NCBI GenBank assembly: GCA_964644675.1
Contig: CAZXWK010000073.1
Location: forward strand, 1 to 6,406
From: CAZXWK01 sp964644675
GTDB taxonomy: Bacteria > Actinomycetota > Coriobacteriia > Anaerosomatales > JAAXUF01
Length of the DNA: 6,406 nt
Reading direction: 5' to 3'
A model generated the notes under the pieces. It was not told the origin of the DNA. It ran no database searches and saw nothing but the letters and a program-made list of their open reading frames with translations. Position numbers and translations under genes: made by a program. Shown here in pieces: positions 5,215-6,406 of this stretch (positions are counted from its first letter, which is position 1; every line of letters begins with the position of its first letter).

Positions 5215-6405
5215 ATGGGCACGCTCGAGATCGTGAAGACCGCGCTGCGGACGCTGGGAGCGAACCGCGTGCGCAGCGCGCTCACGATGCTGGGCGTGGT
5301 GGTCGGGGTCGCCGCAGTCATCCTGCTCGTCTCGATCGGGACCGGTGTGAAGGCGAGCGTCTCCGGCCAGCTCGAGGGGCTGGGCTCGAACCTGGTGTTC
5401 GTGTTCCCGCAGAGTCTCGACCAGCTCCAAGGTGCGGGACCGGGGGTCTCGGTGACGCGACCGCTCACGGACGCCGACGCGCGGCTTCTCGAGACTCGGC
5501 TGGGCGACCGTGCGATCGTGGTCCCCGTCCTTCAGGCGCCCGTGTCTCTGCGTGCTGGCAATCGGAGCTGGCGCTCCCGGGCAGCCGCGGGTAACGCTCG
5601 TGGGACCGAGGTCTTCACCGCGACGCTCGAGGCGGGGCGCCACTACACGCATTCCGAGTGGCTCAACGGCGCCCGCGTCGTCGCCCTTGGCTCCGAACCC
5701 CGTGACCGGCTCTTCCCCAATCAGGATCCGGTGGGCCGAGCCGTCGACATCGAGGGCCAGCGCTTCACGGTCGTGGGAACCTACGAACCCAAGGGCGGCA
5801 GCATCGCGGGCTCCGAGGACAACCAGATCTACATCCCCAGCACTACCGCGCAGCGTCTCCTGGGGATCGACCACCTGTCGCAGATCGTCGTGAAGGCTGT
5901 CGATCCGCGAGAGGTCGAGCTGGTCAGGGCGCGCGCCGAACAGGCCCTGCGCCCGCGGTTCGGAAACCAGCTCACCGTCATGACCCAGGCGCAGACGCTC
6001 GGCATCGTTTCGTCGCTTCTGGGCACCCTGACCGCGATGCTCGCGGGCATCGCGAGCATCTCACTGCTGGTCGGCGGGATCGGAATCATGAACATCATGC
6101 TGGTCAGCGTCACGGAGCGTACGCGCGAGATCGGCGTGCGCAAGGCGGTCGGTGCGCGCACGTCCGACATCCTCCGCCAGTTCGTGATCGAGGCGATGGT
6201 ACTGTCGGTTCTGGGCGGGGCGGCCGGGATCGTCCTCGGCTGGGTGGGCGCGGTGGCGGTCAGGCCGTGGGTCCCGTCCAGCGTGACGGCGGGGACGATC
6301 GCGCTGTCGTTCGCGTTCAGCGCCGCAGTGGGGATGTTCTTCGGGGTCTACCCGGCGTGGAAGGCGTCGCGTCTGGACCCGATCGCCGCGCTTCGCTACG
6401 AGTGA
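5215..6405 (+). CDS. MacB/FtsX-type ABC permease, second of a tandem pair
   Basis: A 396-residue permease with the same topology as its upstream neighbour: TM1 at about 21-44, outside domain about 46-264, TM2 at about 266-298, coupling segment ERTREIGVRKAVGA (301-314), TM3 at about 322-347, TM4 at about 358-380, and C-terminal RLDPIAALRYE. It aligns with the first permease end to end with no net gap. Identity is high at TM1 (41 of the first 60 residues) and very high across TM2/coupling (44 of 47, residues 269-315), but low across much of the outside domain (about 66-150). The divergence suggests a different contact or substrate surface. The start ATG 5215 is chosen for GAAGGG 7 nt upstream and for alignment of MGTLEIVKTALRTL with the paralog N-terminus. 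No second ATPase gene accompanies it in the window, so it probably shares the upstream one. The stop TGA ends one base before the window edge, so downstream genes are not visible. Confidence 0.93.
   Translation: MGTLEIVKTALRTLGANRVRSALTMLGVVVGVAAVILLVSIGTGVKASVSGQLEGLGSNLVFVFPQSLDQLQGAGPGVSVTRPLTDADARLLETRLGDRAIVVPVLQAPVSLRAGNRSWRSRAAAGNARGTEVFTATLEAGRHYTHSEWLNGARVVALGSEPRDRLFPNQDPVGRAVDIEGQRFTVVGTYEPKGGSIAGSEDNQIYIPSTTAQRLLGIDHLSQIVVKAVDPREVELVRARAEQALRPRFGNQLTVMTQAQTLGIVSSLLGTLTAMLAGIASISLLVGGIGIMNIMLVSVTERTREIGVRKAVGARTSDILRQFVIEAMVLSVLGGAAGIVLGWVGAVAVRPWVPSSVTAGTIALSFAFSAAVGMFFGVYPAWKASRLDPIAALRYE
6025..6111 (+). repeat. Direct repeat copy 2 (TM2 coding block of second permease)
   Basis: Partner of 4693-4779, with 84 of 87 bases the same and the last 60 bp (6052-6111) identical. 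The identical stretch includes TCA and GGA codons, which end in A and are unusual for this GC-rich window; both copies share them. Confidence 0.9.
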
Positions 6406-6406
6406 C

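Noticed and set aside
4729..5874. 381-codon open frame on the minus strand
   Set aside because: It lies opposite both permease genes, has Arg/Asp/His-rich low-complexity composition, and matches no family I know. Long antisense frames are expected in GC-rich coding DNA.

Overview
The window is high-GC DNA with dense genes, all on the + strand. It holds the end of gyrA, a HAD-family phosphatase, and a four-gene ABC efflux operon of the MacAB/YknXYZ type. GyrA sequence character, GC-rich third codon positions, GTG starts and gyrA followed directly by a HAD phosphatase suggest a high-GC actinobacterial lineage, possibly Coriobacteriia. This is inferred from family resemblance and is not proven here.

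Layout: (1) bases 1-759, the 3' end of gyrA (last beta-propeller blades and an acidic tail). (2) 789-1484, a HAD subfamily IA phosphatase (phosphoglycolate phosphatase/PpaX-like), 29 nt downstream with no terminator between, so probably cotranscribed with gyrA. (3) 1485-1683, a regulatory region. A promoter (TTGTCG, 17 nt, TATACT) begins 3 nt after the phosphatase stop. An almost perfect 21-bp palindrome of TetR-operator type covers the end of its -10 and the expected start of transcription. A leader of about 150 nt with two small stem-loops follows, ending in a strong Shine-Dalgarno sequence. (4) 1684-3006, a membrane-anchored MacA/YknX-like adaptor. (5) 3014-3886, a stand-alone MacB/LolD-type ATPase. 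(6) 3883-5073, a MacB/FtsX-type permease overlapping the ATPase by 4 nt. (7) 5074-5214, a 141-nt gap. (8) 5215-6405, a second permease paralogous to the first and exactly the same length (396 residues).

How it works together: the adaptor, ATPase and two permeases should form a tripartite-like exporter. Here the nucleotide-binding domain is a separate protein rather than fused to the permease as in E. coli MacB. The two tandem permeases suggest a heterodimeric membrane core, though two alternative homodimers are possible. The palindrome implies repression by a ligand-responsive TetR-family regulator that is not encoded in the window, as is common for drug or toxin efflux pumps. The substrate cannot be read from the sequence.

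The most notable observations are the operator-promoter arrangement, the equal-length permease duplication, and a 60-bp stretch identical between the two permease genes even at synonymous sites. That last pattern looks like local gene conversion. I did not find a clearly unprecedented system. There are no mobile elements, tRNAs, rRNAs or CRISPR arrays in the window.
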